Assembly: GCF_047511655.1 (NCBI RefSeq)
Contig: NC_133386.1
Span: 172,071,146 to 172,135,145, forward strand
DNA length: 64,000 bases
From: Castor canadensis
Taxonomy: Eukaryota > Chordata > Mammalia > Rodentia > Castoridae
Direction: 5' to 3'
Part shown: piece after piece, positions 58,715 to 64,000 of the stretch
Layout of the letters: the number at the start of each line of letters is the position of its first letter
Numbering within the stretch: position 1 is the stretch's first letter
The notes under the pieces: model-generated
Told to the model about the DNA's origin: nothing
The model's input: the letters and a program-made list of their open reading frames with translations, nothing else
The model's database searches: none
Translations under genes and position numbers: made by a program

Positions 58715-60476
58715 AGATATGCTTAATACTGTTCAATAGAAATCCTTGTTCAAAAATAACTAGGGCTTTTGAGACAAAAACAACTGAAATTCATGTCTTT
58801 TGTATGTTCTAAAGCTGTCTGATCTGGAAGAAAGAAGTCACAGGTGTGAGTAAAGAGGAGAGATGATATGTATAAACACCCTTCCTTCAGATAATTTGGA
58901 TTCTATAGCTACTCATGAGAATCTCTGCAACCTTAGATGACACACCTACTCCTGCCTATGGCAGGTTCTACCTACTCTTCTTTCGAGTTGAATATGCTGT
59001 ATTTCTCCATGATTCAAGTCCCCAGCCAACTCCCAAACCCAGAAACGAAGAGAATACTGTGGATTACTTAATAGAAAATAATAATAGAGACATTAAAAAT
59101 TTAGTTTTCATAACCAATCATTAAGTATTTGTTGGCTGCCTACTATATTCAAGGCACTGTACTATGCAAATTATACATTTATTCCTCCACACTTTCACGG
59201 CCTTAGAAAGGATTCCAGCTGGAAAGTTGTGTAGAGCCATCCTTTGTTCCCACTAATGGTTCAAGGCTGCCTGGACTCTGCCATAGGAAGGTCATCTTTA
59301 TAGATTTTGCACAGATGTTTGTTTTCTGTCCCTTTCCCACTGAGCAGGAAGACTGGCTCTGCTTCCAACTGTGGTCTGCAACTGCTTTCACGTGCTTTGA
59401 TACAACGGAAAGTTTTCTACCTATTAGATAAATACCAGTTTGTTTTTATCAACATGTGGTATGGAAAGAGGCACAGCCAACACAAGTGTCCTCCATGTGT
59501 GAGGATGGTAACATGATCAGGCCATCAAGGTGGATGAGAATACAATGGAAATAATTTAGAGATTGAAAATATCTTTTTTCTTGGAAATTCAAATAAGAAA
59601 CTTTTGGATGAAGCAAAGAAAGCAAAACATAGATCAGAAAAATCTCACCTGATTTTACTATACCAGATGAATGCAAATCAAACATAGGTGAATTTGAATA
59701 TGTAAATCTGATGAAAGTTTATGTTGACTGTGCTCCCTTATTTTTGTCAATATATACAGTAGTCATACATAAAATACTTCTTAATCAATTTTCCAATGCA
59801 GATAGAATTAAGACACATACTTTGAAATTTCAACCATCATTCACATAGTCTAGATAGGGGGATGCAGAGGGGCTCCACAATTAGCTTCCTTTAAGAGTAC
59901 GGGGCCCACTAAAATGCTCTGAAATATTTATCTTGAAGAGTACACAAAAGATGAGTTGTCAGAGTTCCCTAAGCCAGATAATTGCTCTCAATTTATGCAG
60001 GCGTACACTCTACATTTCCAGAGACTTCTACCAGAATCTCTTGTGTGTAACAAGGCAAGACATGAACACTTTAAGGAATAACACACCAAATGTGTGCTCA
60101 TTGTCCCAAGTCCCTGGAGTGTACCACGCTGCTTTCATCATGTCTCCTGGGAGAAAGAGCATCCACCATTCTGTACTGACAGAAGAGGAAGCTGGCAAGA
60201 ATGTGTCTTCAATTCAAAGTGATTCCTCCAGCAGCATCCATTCAAACAATAATACAAGTGAGAAAATTAGATGGTTATGAAGCATTATTTGGCAAAGACA
60301 CAGCACCGTGCCTGTCATCACGTACTCACAACAGCTCCTCTAAGCCTCAGCTAGCAGATTAAGTAAACAGAAATATACGCATTTTTCCTTTTTTTAAAAA
60401 GAAAGCTTGTTTATAGCATCTTTTACCATAAGATATGCTGGGGAGTTTATTCATGAATTTGCTGAGAGTCATTTCC

Positions 60477-64000
<3,524 letters not shown>

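Larger units (their letters stand above)
51245..60476 (-). other. SLC1A2: SLC1A2 3' UTR (about 9.2 kb)
   Basis: On the minus strand, non-coding sequence runs from the SLC1A2 stop codon at 60477 to a canonical AATAAA at 51265-51270 on the plus-strand scale. Human SLC1A2 also has a 3' UTR of about 9-10 kb and lies tail to tail with CD44 about 19 kb away, so the spacing fits. Embedded are a B1, a (TA)n tract and a (TG)n tract. Other internal TTTATT hexamers (for example 54674, 55477, 56817) could give shorter forms. The whole span as one exon is inference. Confidence 0.7.

Noticed and set aside
59933..60280. 115-codon plus-strand frame opposite the SLC1A2 3' UTR
   Set aside because: Antisense to a well-supported UTR, with no recognisable domain or regulatory context.

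Overview
This is nuclear DNA from a placental mammal, almost certainly a rodent. It has split genes with canonical GT-AG introns, 7SL-derived B1 SINEs, tRNA-derived ID-like SINEs, MIR, MER5-type DNA transposons, L1/HAL1 fragments and LTR remnants. A composite B1-like plus ID-like SINE at about 9.5 kb suggests a non-murid rodent, possibly a beaver or kangaroo-rat relative. That placement is inference from memory of SINE families.

The first 34 kb is the 3' two-thirds of CD44 on the + strand. CD44 is the hyaluronan receptor and a type I membrane glycoprotein. The window starts inside the variable region and holds cassette exons v2 to v10 (2106-17098). Next come the constant stem exons 16 and 17, the transmembrane exon 18, and the last exon 20, which carries the long cytoplasmic tail and stop codon (31440-31644) and a 3' UTR to about 34.3 kb. 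Every variable exon is a multiple of three and sits between phase-1 introns, so any subset can be skipped or joined in frame. I checked every junction codon. Bases 1-26 may be the end of v1. A strong in-phase acceptor at 30722 opens an alternative short tail, a candidate exon 19.

From about 34.3 to 51.2 kb is intergenic DNA. It holds old L1/HAL1 pieces, SINEs, MIRs and LTR remnants, and I see no convincing gene.

From about 51.2 kb to the end, the minus strand carries the 3' end of SLC1A2, the glial glutamate transporter EAAT2/GLT-1. The last exon encodes the final 23 residues and stop codon (60477-60548), followed by a 3' UTR of about 9.2 kb that reaches an AATAAA near 51265. Bases 60549-64000 are the intron before that exon. 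CD44 and SLC1A2 therefore converge tail to tail, as in human 11p13. Most other open frames are short chance ORFs in introns, UTRs or repeats.

No new multi-gene system is visible. The points of most interest are lineage changes in the CD44 variable exons, shared splice-site sequence that hints at exon duplication, the candidate alternative tail exon, and a possible decayed retrocopy in the v9-v10 intron.
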